A DNA stretch of 60,283 bases from Neocallimastix lanati (nom. inval.) (GCA_016946835.1 JACVTC010000036.1:1350001-1410283), one strand, 5' to 3'. Shown: positions 39,391 through 51,321, counted from the stretch's first letter. Made by a program: numbers and translations. The notes: generated by a model from the sequence alone, not told the origin.

Positions 39391-40422
39391 TTTGTGGTAA
39401 AGAATGAATTAATAATCTTTATTTTATTATTAATAATTCTTTACTAAATTGTACTTTCCTATATTCTTCATAACCTAAACCTCATTGTAAATTTAATTTA
39501 TTTTGATATAAATTAATTTTAATTTGTAAATAATGTAAATAAATTTTAATTAATCACTTTATTGTTATATTATTAAATATATGTATATATTAAAATACAA
39601 TTGTAAATATTAAAATTATACTTTTAAGATACTAAATTATTAAAAATATTAATTAAATATTATTATAAAAATTATTATAAAATTATTAAAATTATTAATT
39701 AAATATTATTCTAAAAATTATTATAAATTATTAATATTATAAAATTATTAAAATTATTAAATATTATTATAAAAATTTATTTATTATAACTATTAAATAT
39801 TATTATAAAATTATTAAGATTATTAATTAAATTTATTATTAAAAATTATTATTAAAAATTATTACTTATTATAAAAATTATTATTTAAATATTATCAAAT
39901 TTATTAATTAAATATTATAAAAATTTTATTTTATTTTGAAAATAATTACAAGTATTATTTAAAATAATTAAAGATTATTAAATTTATTATATTAATCTTT
40001 AAAAACAATTTATTTAACTTAAAAATATTAAAGAAAATAGTAAAAACTATTTTCTATATATTTATTTTATAATTATTTTTAATTAAATTATATTTGAATA
40101 TTATATTATTATATTTATAAAAATTAAAACAAAAATGAATTATTGATAAAAAATTAATTCAATAATTCTATAAAATTATTTAAATTATAAACAATTAATT
40201 ATACTTTAAATTTATAAAAAAATATAAATATTGTAACAATTTCTTAAAAAAAATTAAATATGTGTACTTTAAATAAAAAAAATTTTTATATTAATAAAAA
40301 AAAAATAAATAACTTTTAATAAAGAATTATTTTTTTTTTTATTTAAAATCAAAGCAGGGTAATACCCGTCCCCCCCTGCTTGATTTTAAATATCTAAGTG
40401 TCAACCCCGAGTCTACCAAAAT

Positions 40423-40440
40423 TGGTGGAGATATCGGGGA
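40423..40440 (+). promoter_or_regulatory. Primer-binding site, tRNA-Ala(UGC)
   Basis: TGGTGGAGATATCGGGGA is an 18/18 complement to the last 15 nt of the tRNA-Ala at 37001-37072 plus the added CCA. It starts 4 nt after the 5' LTR. Confidence 0.95.
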
Positions 40441-43400
40441 AGGCTTTAATTGATTCATGTAGTAATTTAAGTATAATTACTCAACAATTTTTAGATAAGC
40501 TTCCGTCCGAATATGAACCTATTGATATTAGTCGTGGCAGAATTAGGTTGGCAACTAAGAATGATGATTACTCGGAAGGTTATATCATTCGGGTGCCAGT
40601 AAAGATTAATAATCTTGTATTAATGGTTAATTGTAGAATAGTAGAAAAGGAGGATCCTTTTTACGATATTCTAATTAACTTAAAAACCCAAATTGATTAT
40701 AATTTGTTTATCCACCCCATTTTATATAGTTTGTGTCAAATTACTCCTGAGGGAGTAATTGACGTTATTGCACCTATTAATAATGATTATGAAGATGAAG
40801 AAAAGTTGTTGTGTATGATTAAGGCTTTGGATGAGGATTCCAAAAAGAATGATTTAAAGAAAATTGAAGGATTATCTCCAAAGCAATATATTCATCATGA
40901 AATTTTCCTAAATACTTTAAATGAAAAATATAAAGATGAAATAATTAAAATTCTGGAGGAGAACTTAGAAATAGTTGCTACTTCTTCAGAAGAATTAACA
41001 CCTTCTGATCTTCCTCCACATAAGATTAATTTAATTCCTGGTGCGAAACCAGTTAAGCAAAGGTGCTATAGATTAGTTAAATTTAAGTCGGATATACTTA
41101 AGGAGGAATTAATTAAATTAATTAATAAGAAATTAATTGAACCTTCTTGTTCCGAATGGTCATCGCCAATAGTGTTAGTACCGAAGAAGAACGGTAAATG
41201 GCGATTATGTATTGATTATCGTAAGGTTAATGATTTAACAGTTAAAGATTCTTATTCATTACCTTACATTGATGAGATATTTGATAGTTTAGATGGGGCA
41301 CAGATTTTTACAACAATGGATCTTTACTCTGGTTATCATCAAGTTTTGATGGATGAGGAAAGTGTAGAAATTACCACCTTCACCACAAAATTTGGTAACT
41401 ACCAATTCAAGGTTATGCCTTTTGGTTTAACCGGAGCCCCAGCTACATTTCAAAGGGAAATGAATAGGATTCTTTTCCCATTTATAGGAAAGTTTGTTTT
41501 TAACTTTATAGATGATATTTTAATATACTCTAAGAGTATAAAAGAACACATAAGCCACATTAGGCAAGTGTTGGAAGTATTTCGCCAACACAAATTGAAA
41601 ATTAACATTGAAAAATGTGCCTTTATGCAGACTGAAGTAGAAGTCTTAGGTCATAAGGCATCAGTGAAAGGTTTAAGTCCCCAGGATAGCAAAATTAAGG
41701 CTATCAAGGAGTGGGTAGCACCTGTTGATGTTCATGAATTACGATCTTTTCTTGGAGCAGTAGGATATTATAGAAACTTTATTGATAAATATGCTCAAAT
41801 CTCTGCTCCTTTATGTAAATTATTAAGAAAGAATGTTAAATATAAATGGAATAATGAACATCAACAAAGTTTTGATCTGTTAAAAGAAAAGTTAATAAAT
41901 GCTCCAATTTTAAAATATCCAAGTTTTAATCAAAGGTTTATAATTAGAACGGATGCTTTCTATGAAGGTATTGGAGGAGTATTACTCCAAGAAGATTTAG
42001 AAACCAAAAAGGAACATCCAGTTCATTATATAAGTAGAAGTTTAAGTAAAGCCGAGAAAAATTATGGCATTACTGACTTGGAAGGAGCTGCATTAATTTA
42101 TTGTATTACTAAGTTGAAATCTTATATATTAGGAAATCCTAATAAAACAGTAGTAATAACAGACCATAAACCTTTAATCAGTTTCTTTAAAAATAAGGAA
42201 CCTAATAATGCTAGGCAAGCAAGATGGTGCTTAACTGTTAGTACCCTTGGTGTTGAAATTCAATATCAAATGGGTAAGAAAAATGTGTTAGCCGATGCAT
42301 TATCTAGAATGAAGAAAAGAGCTGATTCTGTGGTATTGGCAACTAAGTTAACTTCAAAGGAAGAAGAAGAGTTGCTTTCAAAAACTATTAAAGACTTTAT
42401 AAATGAAAAATTTGTTACGATAGATGGTGAAGATTACTTTGTTGATGGTAATGACTATCGTAAATTAATTACTGATCAAACGGAAAGAGTAAAACTTATT
42501 TTAGAAGCCCATAAGATAGGTCATGAGGGATATTATAAGACTTATCAAAGGCTTCGTAAAAGTTTTTATTGGAATAATATGGTGATGGATATTAAAAGAG
42601 TGGTGCAAAGTTGTGACAAGTGTCAGTTGAATAGGTCACAACCATATCCAGAACCTACAGAAAATATTCCAACTAAAGTAGAAGGTCCTTTTATACATTT
42701 GGGTTTAGATATTATTGGACCTTTGATTAAAACGAAGAATAATAATCAATATATTATGGTTGTGGTGGATTACTTCACCAAATGGGTTGAAGCAGAACCC
42801 ACGGAAAATATAACATCACAGGATGTGATTAAGTTCTTAATTAATGTGTTTGCTCGTCATGGTGTTCCACAGGTAATAACAACTGACAATGGTGTTCAGT
42901 TCACCTCGGACATGACGAAAATATTTTTAGATCTCTATGATGTATATGTGAAGTTTATTTCCACATATCATCCTGAAAGTAATGGACTTACGGAAAACCG
43001 TAATAAAGAGATCGGCAAGTTATTGAGGTTGTTGGGTTCTAAGAATAAGGATTGGGATGAAGTTTTACCATCCGCCTTATGGGCTCTTAGAACTACCAAA
43101 AATAAGGTAACAAAACATTCAAGTTTTGAGTTGGTTTATGGTAGGGAGGATCAGCAGCCTTTTGATATTGCTGCTAGACCTACCAAGGATATTAATAAGT
43201 CATCGGATGAAGTGTTGTTAGAAAAATTTATAAATCATTACCGATGGACTTTAGAAGCAGCCGAAAATGTTAAAAATGCAAATAAGTATTGGGCTGCTAG
43301 AAGAGAGGAAAAGAATAGTTTGAATGAAGGAAAAAGAATTAGGGAAGGTGATTTAGTTCTAGTTAGAAATTTTTCAAGAACTAAACTAGAACCTTATTTT

Positions 43401-43529
43401 GTTGGTCCTCTTAAAGTTATAAAAAAACAATTTAATACGGTTACCTTGGCTGATCCAAATTCTGGAATTCAAATGAATAGGAATGTTCATTTGAAGAATA
43501 TAGTCAAGTATAACACAGCTTCGATGTAG
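40434..43529 (+). CDS. Ty3/gypsy Pol (PR-RT-RNase H-integrase), 5'-truncated, no own start codon
   Basis: The open frame runs from a stop at 40395-40397 through the LTR end and PBS into pol. I list the part from the PBS/protease junction; no ATG lies near it. Protease active-site block is GKALIDSCSN. RT has LPYIDEIFDSLDGA, the DLYSGYHQ core and FIDD in place of YVDD. RNase H has RTDAFYEGIGG. Integrase has an HX3H-X29-CX2C zinc finger and a DD35E core (GLDIIGPL, TTDNGVQF, SNGLTE), then a GPY/F-type tail (FVGPLKVI) without a chromodomain. No stop interrupts about 1030 codons, so the enzymes could work in trans if expressed. It differs clearly from the Pol at 55540-59115, a sister family. Confidence 0.9.
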   Translation, partial: SGKALIDSCSNLSIITQQFLDKLPSEYEPIDISRGRIRLATKNDDYSEGYIIRVPVKINNLVLMVNCRIVEKEDPFYDILINLKTQIDYNLFIHPILYSLCQITPEGVIDVIAPINNDYEDEEKLLCMIKALDEDSKKNDLKKIEGLSPKQYIHHEIFLNTLNEKYKDEIIKILEENLEIVATSSEELTPSDLPPHKINLIPGAKPVKQRCYRLVKFKSDILKEELIKLINKKLIEPSCSEWSSPIVLVPKKNGKWRLCIDYRKVNDLTVKDSYSLPYIDEIFDSLDGAQIFTTMDLYSGYHQVLMDEESVEITTFTTKFGNYQFKVMPFGLTGAPATFQREMNRILFPFIGKFVFNFIDDILIYSKSIKEHISHIRQVLEVFRQHKLKINIEKCAFMQTEVEVLGHKASVKGLSPQDSKIKAIKEWVAPVDVHELRSFLGAVGYYRNFIDKYAQISAPLCKLLRKNVKYKWNNEHQQSFDLLKEKLINAPILKYPSFNQRFIIRTDAFYEGIGGVLLQEDLETKKEHPVHYISRSLSKAEKNYGITDLEGAALIYCITKLKSYILGNPNKTVVITDHKPLISFFKNKEPNNARQARWCLTVSTLGVEIQYQMGKKNVLADALSRMKKRADSVVLATKLTSKEEEELLSKTIKDFINEKFVTIDGEDYFVDGNDYRKLITDQTERVKLILEAHKIGHEGYYKTYQRLRKSFYWNNMVMDIKRVVQSCDKCQLNRSQPYPEPTENIPTKVEGPFIHLGLDIIGPLIKTKNNNQYIMVVVDYFTKWVEAEPTENITSQDVIKFLINVFARHGVPQVITTDNGVQFTSDMTKIFLDLYDVYVKFISTYHPESNGLTENRNKEIGKLLRLLGSKNKDWDEVLPSALWALRTTKNKVTKHSSFELVYGREDQQPFDIAARPTKDINKSSDEVLLEKFINHYRWTLEAAENVKNANKYWAARREEKNSLNEGKRIREGDLVLVRNFSRTKLEPYFVGPLKVIKKQFNTVTLADPNSGIQMNRNVHLKNIVKYNTASM

Positions 43530-44580
43530 CTTGAGTTTTAGAGGGGGCATCATGGTAAAGAATGAATTAATAATCTTTATTTTATTATTAATAATTCTTT
43601 ACTAAATTGTACTTTCCTATATTCTTCATAACCTAAACCTCATTGTAAATTTAATTTATTTTGATATAAATTAATTTTAATTTGTAAATAATGTAAATAA
43701 ATTTTAATTAATCACTTTATTGTTATATTATTAAATATATGTATATATTAAAATACAATTGTAAATATTAAAATTATACTTTTAAGATACTAAATTATTA
43801 AAAATATTAATTAAATATTATTATAAAAATTATTATAAAATTATTAAAATTATTAATTAAATATTATTCTAAAAATTATTATAAATTATTAATATTATAA
43901 AATTATTAAAATTATTAAATATTATTATAAAAATTTATTTATTATAACTATTAAATATTATTATAAAATTATTAAGATTATTAATTAAATTTATTATTAA
44001 AAATTATTATTAAAAATTATTACTTATTATAAAAATTATTATTTAAATATTATCAAATTTATTAATTAAATATTATAAAAATTTTATTTTATTTTGAAAA
44101 TAATTACAAGTATTATTTAAAATAATTAAAGATTATTAAATTTATTATATTAATCTTTAAAAACAATTTATTTAACTTAAAAATATCAAAGAAAATAGTA
44201 AAAACTATTTTCTATATATTTATTTTATAATTATTTTTAATTAAATTATATTTGAATATTATATTATTATATTTATAAAAATTAAAACAAAAATGAATTA
44301 TTGATATAAAATTAATTCAATAATTCTATAAAATTACTTAAATTATAAACAATTAATTATACTTTAAATTTATAAAAAAATATAAATATTGTAACAATTT
44401 CTTAAAAAAAATTAAATATGTGTACTTTAAATAAAAAAAATTTTTATATTAATAAAAAAAAAATAAATAACTTTTAATAAAGAATTATTTTTTTTTTTAT
44501 TTAAAATCAAAGCAGGGTAATACCCGTCCCCCCCTGCTTGATTTTAAATATCTAAGTGTCAACCCCGAGTCTACCATTTG

Positions 44581-45544
44581 TGGTAAAGAATGAATTAATA
44601 ACCTTTATTTTATTATTAATAATTCTTTACTAAATTGTACTTTCCTATATTCTTGATAACCTAAACTTAATAATAAAATTTAATTTATTTTGATATAAAT
44701 TAATTTTAACTTGTAAATAATGTAAATAAATTTTAATTAATTATTTTATTGTTATATTATTAAATATATGTATATTAAAATACAATTGTAAATATTAAAA
44801 TTATACTTTTAAGATACTAAATTATTAAAACTATTAATTAAATATTATTATAAAAATTATTATAAAATTATTAAAATTATAAAATTATTAAAATTATTAA
44901 ATATTATTATAAAAATTTATATATTATTACTATTAAATATTATTATAAAATTATTAAGATTATTAATTAAATTTATTATTAAAAATTATTATTAAAAATT
45001 TTTACTTATTATAAAAATTATTATTATCAAATTTATTAATTAAATATTATAAAAATTTTATTTTATTTTGAAAATAATTACAAGTATTATTTAAAATAAT
45101 TAAAGATTATTAAATTTATTATATTAATCTTTAAAAACAATTTATTTAACTTAAAAATATCACGGAAAATAGTAAAAACTATTTTCTATATATTTATTTT
45201 ATAATTATTTTTAATTAAATTATATTTGAATATTATATTATTATATTTATAAAAATTAAAACAAAAATGAATTATTGATATAAAATTAATTCAATAATTC
45301 TATAAAATTACTTAAATTATAAACAATTAATTATACTTTAAATTTATAAAAAAATATAAATATTGTAACAATTTCTTAAAAATTAAATGTGTGTACTTTA
45401 AATAATAAAATTTTATATTAATAAAAAAAAAATAAATAACTTTTAATAAAGAATTATTTTTTTTTTATTTAAAATCAAAGCAGGGTAATACCCGTCCCCC
45501 CCTGCTTGATTTTAAATATCTAAGTGTCAACCCCGAGTCTACCA
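44581..45544 (+). mobile_element. Solo LTR, family A, older copy
   Basis: A 964-bp LTR with TGGTA/TACCA ends between TTTG spacers. Compared with the 1024-bp LTRs next to it, it carries several substitutions and small deletions (for example CTTGATAACC and loss of one ATTATT block), so it is the most diverged of the four family A LTRs seen here. It retains both conserved hairpins. Confidence 0.9.
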
Positions 45545-46145
45545 TTTGTGGTACGGGACGCCCTGATAACTATGAAATAAGCAATAAATTTGAGAATAAA
45601 GTTATAAGATTAAATATTTAAATTTTTAAAAAAATAAACAATTATAACCTTAAATTAGATAAAAAGGAATATAAAAAGATGTAAATAAGAAAGAAAATAA
45701 TTATGGGAGGAGAGAGAGATCAGAAAGAAAAGAAAGAAAAAAAATATAAATAGGACAAAAATATAAAAAATTTAGTGTAGAATGGAGATATAATAAGAAA
45801 TAAAAATATATAGTTAGTTAGATTATAATAAAAATGTAGTAATTAAAATAATGTATAATTAAGTAATATAATAAATAAAAAAAAATATTAATAAAATAAT
45901 AATAAAAAAATATTTTAATAATAAATAAATAAAAGTTATTAATTTATGTGTTTATTCAATTTAGAATAATTTATCTTAACTAGAGTAGTGTCAAAAAAGC
46001 CCAAGATACAATAACACGTACCAAAAATGGTGGAGAATCCGGGCGTTGACACGTTAGGATAAATTGAAAATAAATTGAATAAAAAAAAAATAAAAAAAAA
46101 AAAATTATAATAAAAAAAAAATATATAGATAGATATAATTATCAT

Positions 46146-46199
<54 letters not shown>

Positions 46200-46506
46200 A
46201 TAATAAAAAAATATATAGATAGATATAAATATCATAATTAAAAAAAAAAAAAAAAATTAATTGTTGGTATTCATTAATACTTAAAAAAATATATAAATAA
46301 TAATAATAATTAGTTATATAGATTTAATAGTAAAGATATATTATAGAGTAAATAAAATTTTAAGAGAATATAAATTTTAGGTATAATTATTATATTATAG
46401 GCTTATAGGGAGTATAAGCTATAATAAATATTAGATTATAATAAAATTGTATATTGATTAAAAAGAAATTATTCAAATAATATTTTAGTATTAAATTTAT
46501 ATAGGA

Positions 46507-46562
<56 letters not shown>
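46507..46562. repeat. (AAT)n microsatellite
   Basis: About 18 AAT triplets within the interior of the family C element, flanked by a partially repeated segment: the AATTTTAAGAGAATATAAAT stretch occurs at about 46356 and again at about 46608. Confidence 0.8.
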
Positions 46563-46563
<1 letters not shown>

Positions 46564-47067
46564 TAATTATATATATTTAATAGGAAAGGTATAAAATAAA
46601 ATAAATAAAATTTTAAGAGAATATAAATTATAGGTATAATTACTATATTATAGGCTTATAGAGATGAGATAAGCTAATAATAATTAATAGATTATAATAA
46701 AATTATATATTGATTAGAAAGGAATTTTTCAAATTATATTCAAATATAAAATTATATACAAATATTATATAAAATAAAATACTATAATTCGATGGATATG
46801 TATATATATATAAAAATAACAAAAAAAAAAAAAATTAGTAATTAAAAAAAAAAATAAAACTAAATAATAATATTTAATCAATTATAATAGGAATTAAATT
46901 ATATTAATAATAGAATTACTTGATTAGTATTTATATATATTTATTATATTAAATTTATAATAATTAAATAATTACAAGACATTATAAAATTATATAACAT
47001 TATTAAAAATTACTAACTAAAAATATAACTAATTACAAGTGAATAAAAATTTGAATGAATAATCAAA

Positions 47068-47484
47068 ATGGAATTATCTGAGAATTTAAATAAGAAATTA
47101 AATCAACTGTGCAAAAAGTGTAACGACTTCAATAAAACCATTATAAAAGAATTTGAAAATTTATCTAATGATATTATAACTATTAATTTGTATAAAAATT
47201 ATATATCAGAAATAAAACCTCCTAAATATTCGAAATCTGTAATACGAAATAATAATAAAATTTTTAAAATTTATTATGTTGAGAATTGTAGAGATTTTGG
47301 AAGATTAGAAAAATACTTAAAATTCAATAAGATACAAACCAAAAATAAAATCTCTATACAAGAGGAACAAATTATAATTAATAGAAATAATAGTAATTTT
47401 AACCTACTTAAAAGATTCAGAAGTTATTATAATTCGGATATAATATTAATAATAATAAAAGAAAGGAAAATATTATTTGTGTGA
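47068..47484 (+). CDS. Unknown ORF 1 of family C element
   Basis: An ATG-initiated frame of 138 codons. The protein is Lys/Asn/Ile-rich with a predicted helical N-terminus (ENLNKKLNQLCKKCNDFNKT) and a CKKC pair; there is no recognised domain and no zinc knuckle of CX2CX4HX4C form. Its place as first ORF inside an LTR element suggests a Gag-like or remnant Gag protein, which is inference from position only. The stop overlaps the next frame. Confidence 0.5.
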   Translation: MELSENLNKKLNQLCKKCNDFNKTIIKEFENLSNDIITINLYKNYISEIKPPKYSKSVIRNNNKIFKIYYVENCRDFGRLEKYLKFNKIQTKNKISIQEEQIIINRNNSNFNLLKRFRSYYNSDIILIIIKERKILFV

Positions 47485-47903
47485 AAGAAGTCGAGAATAA
47501 ACCAAGTGTAGTTGATAAAAGAACATCTTATATACAGGGCGATAACGAAATTAAGGAGCAAGAACCAAGTCATAGAAATGAGAGTCTACAAAGAGTTTGT
47601 GGAGAAGAAGAAAAGAAAGGCGATAATGTTAAGAAAGAAAAATTAATAGTGATGAAGATTAAACCTGTTAATAAAGAAATAAAAGAAGAAAATACTAATT
47701 CAACTTTGATTAAGTCAAGAATAAAAAAAATAAAAATTAATTCTAAGAAACATAATAATATAATTATTAATAAAAATAAAGCAAAGAGTATTAAAATTAT
47801 TGTTCTAAAGGAAAATTTGAGTAAAACTTGTAATAATAGAAAGGATACTAAAACTTTAGAACGTAACTATAAAATTAGAAAGAAGAAAAAGACCCATATT
47901 TAA
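47433..47903 (+). CDS. Unknown ORF 2 of family C element (-1 frame to ORF 1)
   Basis: Open from 47433 to a stop at 47903, overlapping ORF 1 by about 50 nt in the -1 frame, without an ATG near the overlap. The product is strongly basic (many Lys, for example KIKINSKKHNN) and without known motifs. A frameshift fusion with ORF 1 would give a single basic-tailed protein, but I see no canonical slippery heptamer in the overlap. It may equally be decayed coding sequence. Confidence 0.4.
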   Translation, partial: FGYNINNNKRKENIICVKEVENKPSVVDKRTSYIQGDNEIKEQEPSHRNESLQRVCGEEEKKGDNVKKEKLIVMKIKPVNKEIKEENTNSTLIKSRIKKIKINSKKHNNIIINKNKAKSIKIIVLKENLSKTCNNRKDTKTLERNYKIRKKKKTHI

Positions 47904-48397
47904 GTAAATTGAGACTTCAAAGGATGAAGTCTAAATTTAGGGGGGAAGTCATGGTACGGGACGCCCTGATAACTATGAAATAAGCAATAAATTTGAGAAT
48001 AAAGTTATAAGATTAAATATTTAAATTTTTAAGAAATAAACAATTATAACCTTAAATTAGATAAAAAAGAATATAAAAAGATGTAAATAAGAAAATAATT
48101 ATAAAGGGAGAGAGAGATCAGAATGAAAAGAATATAAATAGAACAAAAATATAAAAAAATGTAGTGTAGAATGGAGATATAATAAGAAATAAAAATATAT
48201 AGTTAGTTAGATTATAATAAAAATGTAGTAATTAAAATAATGTATAATTAAGTAATATAATAAATAAAAAAAAATTAATAAAATAATAATAAATAAATAA
48301 AAGTTATTAATTTATGTGTTTATTCAATTTAGAATAATTTATCTTAACTAGAGTAGTGTCAAAAAAAAGCCCAAGGTACAATAACACGTACCATTTG

Positions 48398-48889
48398 TGA
48401 TACGGTACCACCATAAATACCATAATTTAGTAAAATTTAGGTTACTGAAATCTTATTGGTTAATAATAATTTAGTAATAATATATATAGTTAGTAAATAA
48501 TAATAGTTTAAGGAAGGGTTCTTTTATTAATATTAATTTAGTTTATTAATTTAACCTATAAACATGTTTATTAGTATAGTTTAGTGTAGTTTTATATTTA
48601 GTTTACATTAATAATATGAGAGATTTTAGTAATTAATTATATTTTATTGAATGATTTAATTATATTTTAACTAATTAACAACTATTTATATTGATGATGT
48701 ATTTTTACTGATGAATGATAATAAATAAATAAACTAAATAAACTAAATATTAAAGTGTGAATATTATTATTGTGTGTATTATTCTATATAATATTAGAAT
48801 ATATTATTTTGTCAATTATTCCCTACTGTTATCGTCCAAATAAAATAAAATAAATATTGATATTGATGTTTAATAAAAATATCGTATCA
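48398..48889. mobile_element. Probable solo LTR, family B-like, short (TGATACGG...CGTATCA)
   Basis: A 492-bp unit between TTTG spacers with 7-bp inverted ends TGATACG/CGTATCA. No coding content. Confidence 0.75.
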
Positions 48890-48893
48890 TTTG

Positions 48894-50580
48894 TGTGTGT
48901 AAAGAATTATAATTATTTTTCAAAATAATTATTATTCTTTATTAAAAAATTAATATTTAAAGTTTATTATTTTATAAAATTTTATGAATAATTTTATTAA
49001 TTATGTCACATAGTAATTATTAATTAATGTTATTGTTTTAAAATTAAATTAAATTATCAATAATTAATATATTAAATTATAATAATGTATTATTGTATTA
49101 AAATAATGTTAAATTCTATTTAATTAAGAAAATTAAATTTTATTAAAATGATAATTTCATTTAATCAAGAAATAATTAAATTATATTATTTCTTGGACTT
49201 TTAATTAAGAAAATTAAAAGAATTAATTATTTAATTATACTTGTGATTAAATATTAATAAAATTAATATATAATTAGTTAATAAGTTTTCTCCCTTATTC
49301 GGGTTTTCTTATTAACTAAAGATTGATGTAATTAAACACCAATCGAGATCTATCTAGTTTTTTCTTCTAATCTTTTTCTAGATAGAGATAATTTTTCAAG
49401 ATTAGAAATCAAATTAATATAAATAGGGCTCTTGATTCTTCTAAAAATAATCAAGAGTTATTATTATAAGAAATTATAATAATTAACACAAATATTTTAA
49501 AATTACTTCTAATAAAAAATTTTTATAATAAAATAATTTCTAAAATTCTCTTAACCTACTTTTAGTGTTGTTTATTATAATCTTATAATAAACTCTAAGT
49601 TTTTAAATTTTCGTTTTCAATTTTTATATTATACTTTTTAATTTTATCTCAATTAATAATATTTTTTATTATTAATTGTAGAAAGAATTAATTATTAATA
49701 TAATTAAATATTTTTAATTAATTCTTTACAGTGTGTTACGATACAATTAAATAAAGAAAAATTAAACTATTTAAAGAAAATATTAAAGTAAAAAATATCA
49801 TTAACAATTATAAATAAATAATAAAAAATTGAATATTAAAATATTAGTTATAGAATATTATAAAGTTAAATAAAAATAATTAGATGTATTAAAAAATCAT
49901 GTATTAATTATATTATTTAATATTGTAAAATTTTTATATAATATTTTAATAATTTAGAAAATTTAAGCTTATTATATTTTTATTACTATATTTTTATTAT
50001 TAAATTTTTATTATTAAATTTTTATTATTAATTTTTTTTATTTTTATTTTTAATCCAATCAAATAAATATTTTATTAGTATAAAAAAGAACAAAGTAACA
50101 CAATACTTTTGTTCTCTCCCTTTTTTTCTTATGACTTTATTATTATATTATTTTTTTAATATTTTCTAAAAGTTAAATAATAAATTAAATAGTTTAAAAT
50201 AAATTAAAATTTATTAAATAGTTTTTTCTAAATTTAATGTTTTAAAAGTGTTTAATTAATAGTTTTTTGTGTTTAGTGTATAATATTAAGATAAGTATAG
50301 TATAAAATTAGTTTAGTAATAGATTAGTTGTATTAAACATTTTATAGAAATAGTAATAGATTTAGAGAAATTGTTTAGTTTAGATTAGAATAGTTTAGAT
50401 TAAGATATTAGTTTAAGTTATTTTAACTTAGTTTAGATTCTTTTAGATTAGGATAGTTTAGACTAAAATTAGAGTAGTTTATTAATTAATTTAGGTTTAG
50501 AATTAGAGAATAATATTTTAAATTTTTCCTTATTATTAGAATATATTATTTTATTAATAAAATCTTCAGATCTTGTACCA
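48894..50580. mobile_element. Probable solo LTR interrupted by another LTR
   Basis: After removing the nested LTR at 48898-49730 and one target copy, the unit reads TGTTACGATACAATT... to ...CTTGTACCA. It is preceded by TTTG and followed by TGTG. The ends are only partly inverted, so the assignment is weaker than for the other units. Confidence 0.5.
48898..49730. mobile_element. Solo LTR, family D, nested insertion
   Basis: An 833-bp unit with 12-bp inverted ends (TGTAAAGAATTA and TAATTCTTTACA) and a perfect 5-bp duplication GTGTG (48893-48897, 49731-49735). It starts with a hairpin of the same form as family A LTRs. Confidence 0.85.
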
Positions 50581-51321
50581 TGTGTGGTAAAGAACGAACA
50601 TATAATGGATTATTAATTAGAATTTCAACTTACTTTAGAATCCATTATATTATTCTTTACTTAATATTACTTTACTATATTTTCTATACTAAAATATTTT
50701 CTAAATATATTTTTTTTTATATTTTTATTAAAAGTTTCTAAAATATTATCAATAATTTTATATTTTTATTATTAATATCAATATCTATAATTTAACCTTA
50801 AATTTTATTATTTTATTAAAGTGTTTATTATCAATATTAATATTTTATTTTTATTTTCAAATATATTATTATATTATTATTATATTGTATCAATATTAAA
50901 CTTGTATTCTTTTTAGTATTTTATTTTATTTTTGAATTGATTATTTTATATTTTTATTCCCCACAAATAAAATCAAATCTTAATTGATTAATAATAAATA
51001 TTAAATATATTATAGTTTTAAAATTTATTTTATATAAAATATAAGAATATTATATTAACATTCTTGATTAAAATAACTTTATTTTTCTGTAAAATCTTTT
51101 TAAATTTTGTTTGTTACTTTTCGTATATATTAAATAATTTAGTTTTAGTATATGAAAAATAATATAAAATTATGTAAACAAAATTTATTAAAATAAAAAT
51201 ACTTATGAATTAGTTAATTTAAATTAATATAAAATTTTAAGTAATTAGTAATAGTAAATATTTTTTTTTAAATATGATAATAAAATGTAGAAAGGCTTTA
51301 CATATTTATTTTTTTTCAAAA

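Larger units (their letters stand above)
39395..44576 (+). mobile_element. Ty3/gypsy LTR retrotransposon lacking gag (element A1)
   Basis: 5' LTR 39395-40418 and 3' LTR 43553-44576 are each 1024 bp with TGGTA/TACCA ends; I noticed about three differences between them, so insertion is recent. TTTG flanks both sides. PBS 40423-40440 complements tRNA-Ala(UGC); polypurine tract 43541-43552 (GAGGGGGCATCA). The PBS is fused directly to the protease coding sequence. The whole leader, gag and the N-terminal part of pol are missing, making it a non-autonomous deletion derivative that depends on Gag from elsewhere. Confidence 0.93.
45549..48393 (+). mobile_element. Short non-autonomous LTR retrotransposon (family C) with two unknown ORFs
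   Basis: 5' LTR 45549-46023 (475 bp) and 3' LTR 47952-48393 (442 bp) have TGGTACGGGACG starts and ACACGTACCA ends, giving 8-bp-type inverted ends TGGTAC(G)/CGTACCA. TTTG flanks both sides. The putative PBS is 46028-46045 (TGGTGGAGAATCCGGGCG), complementary to a different tRNA that I did not identify; the polypurine tract is 47939-47951. The 1.9-kb interior has no protease, RT or integrase, only two overlapping ORFs. LTR length differences show it is older than element A1. Confidence 0.88.

Noticed and set aside
45939-46235. Minus-strand Phe-rich frame
   Set aside because: It covers poly-A runs and the LTR end/PBS of the family C element; antisense artefact.
47433-47484. Possible -1 frameshift site between the two ORFs of the family C element
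   Set aside because: No X XXY YYZ heptamer occurs in the ORF 1 frame inside the overlap and no stem-loop follows.
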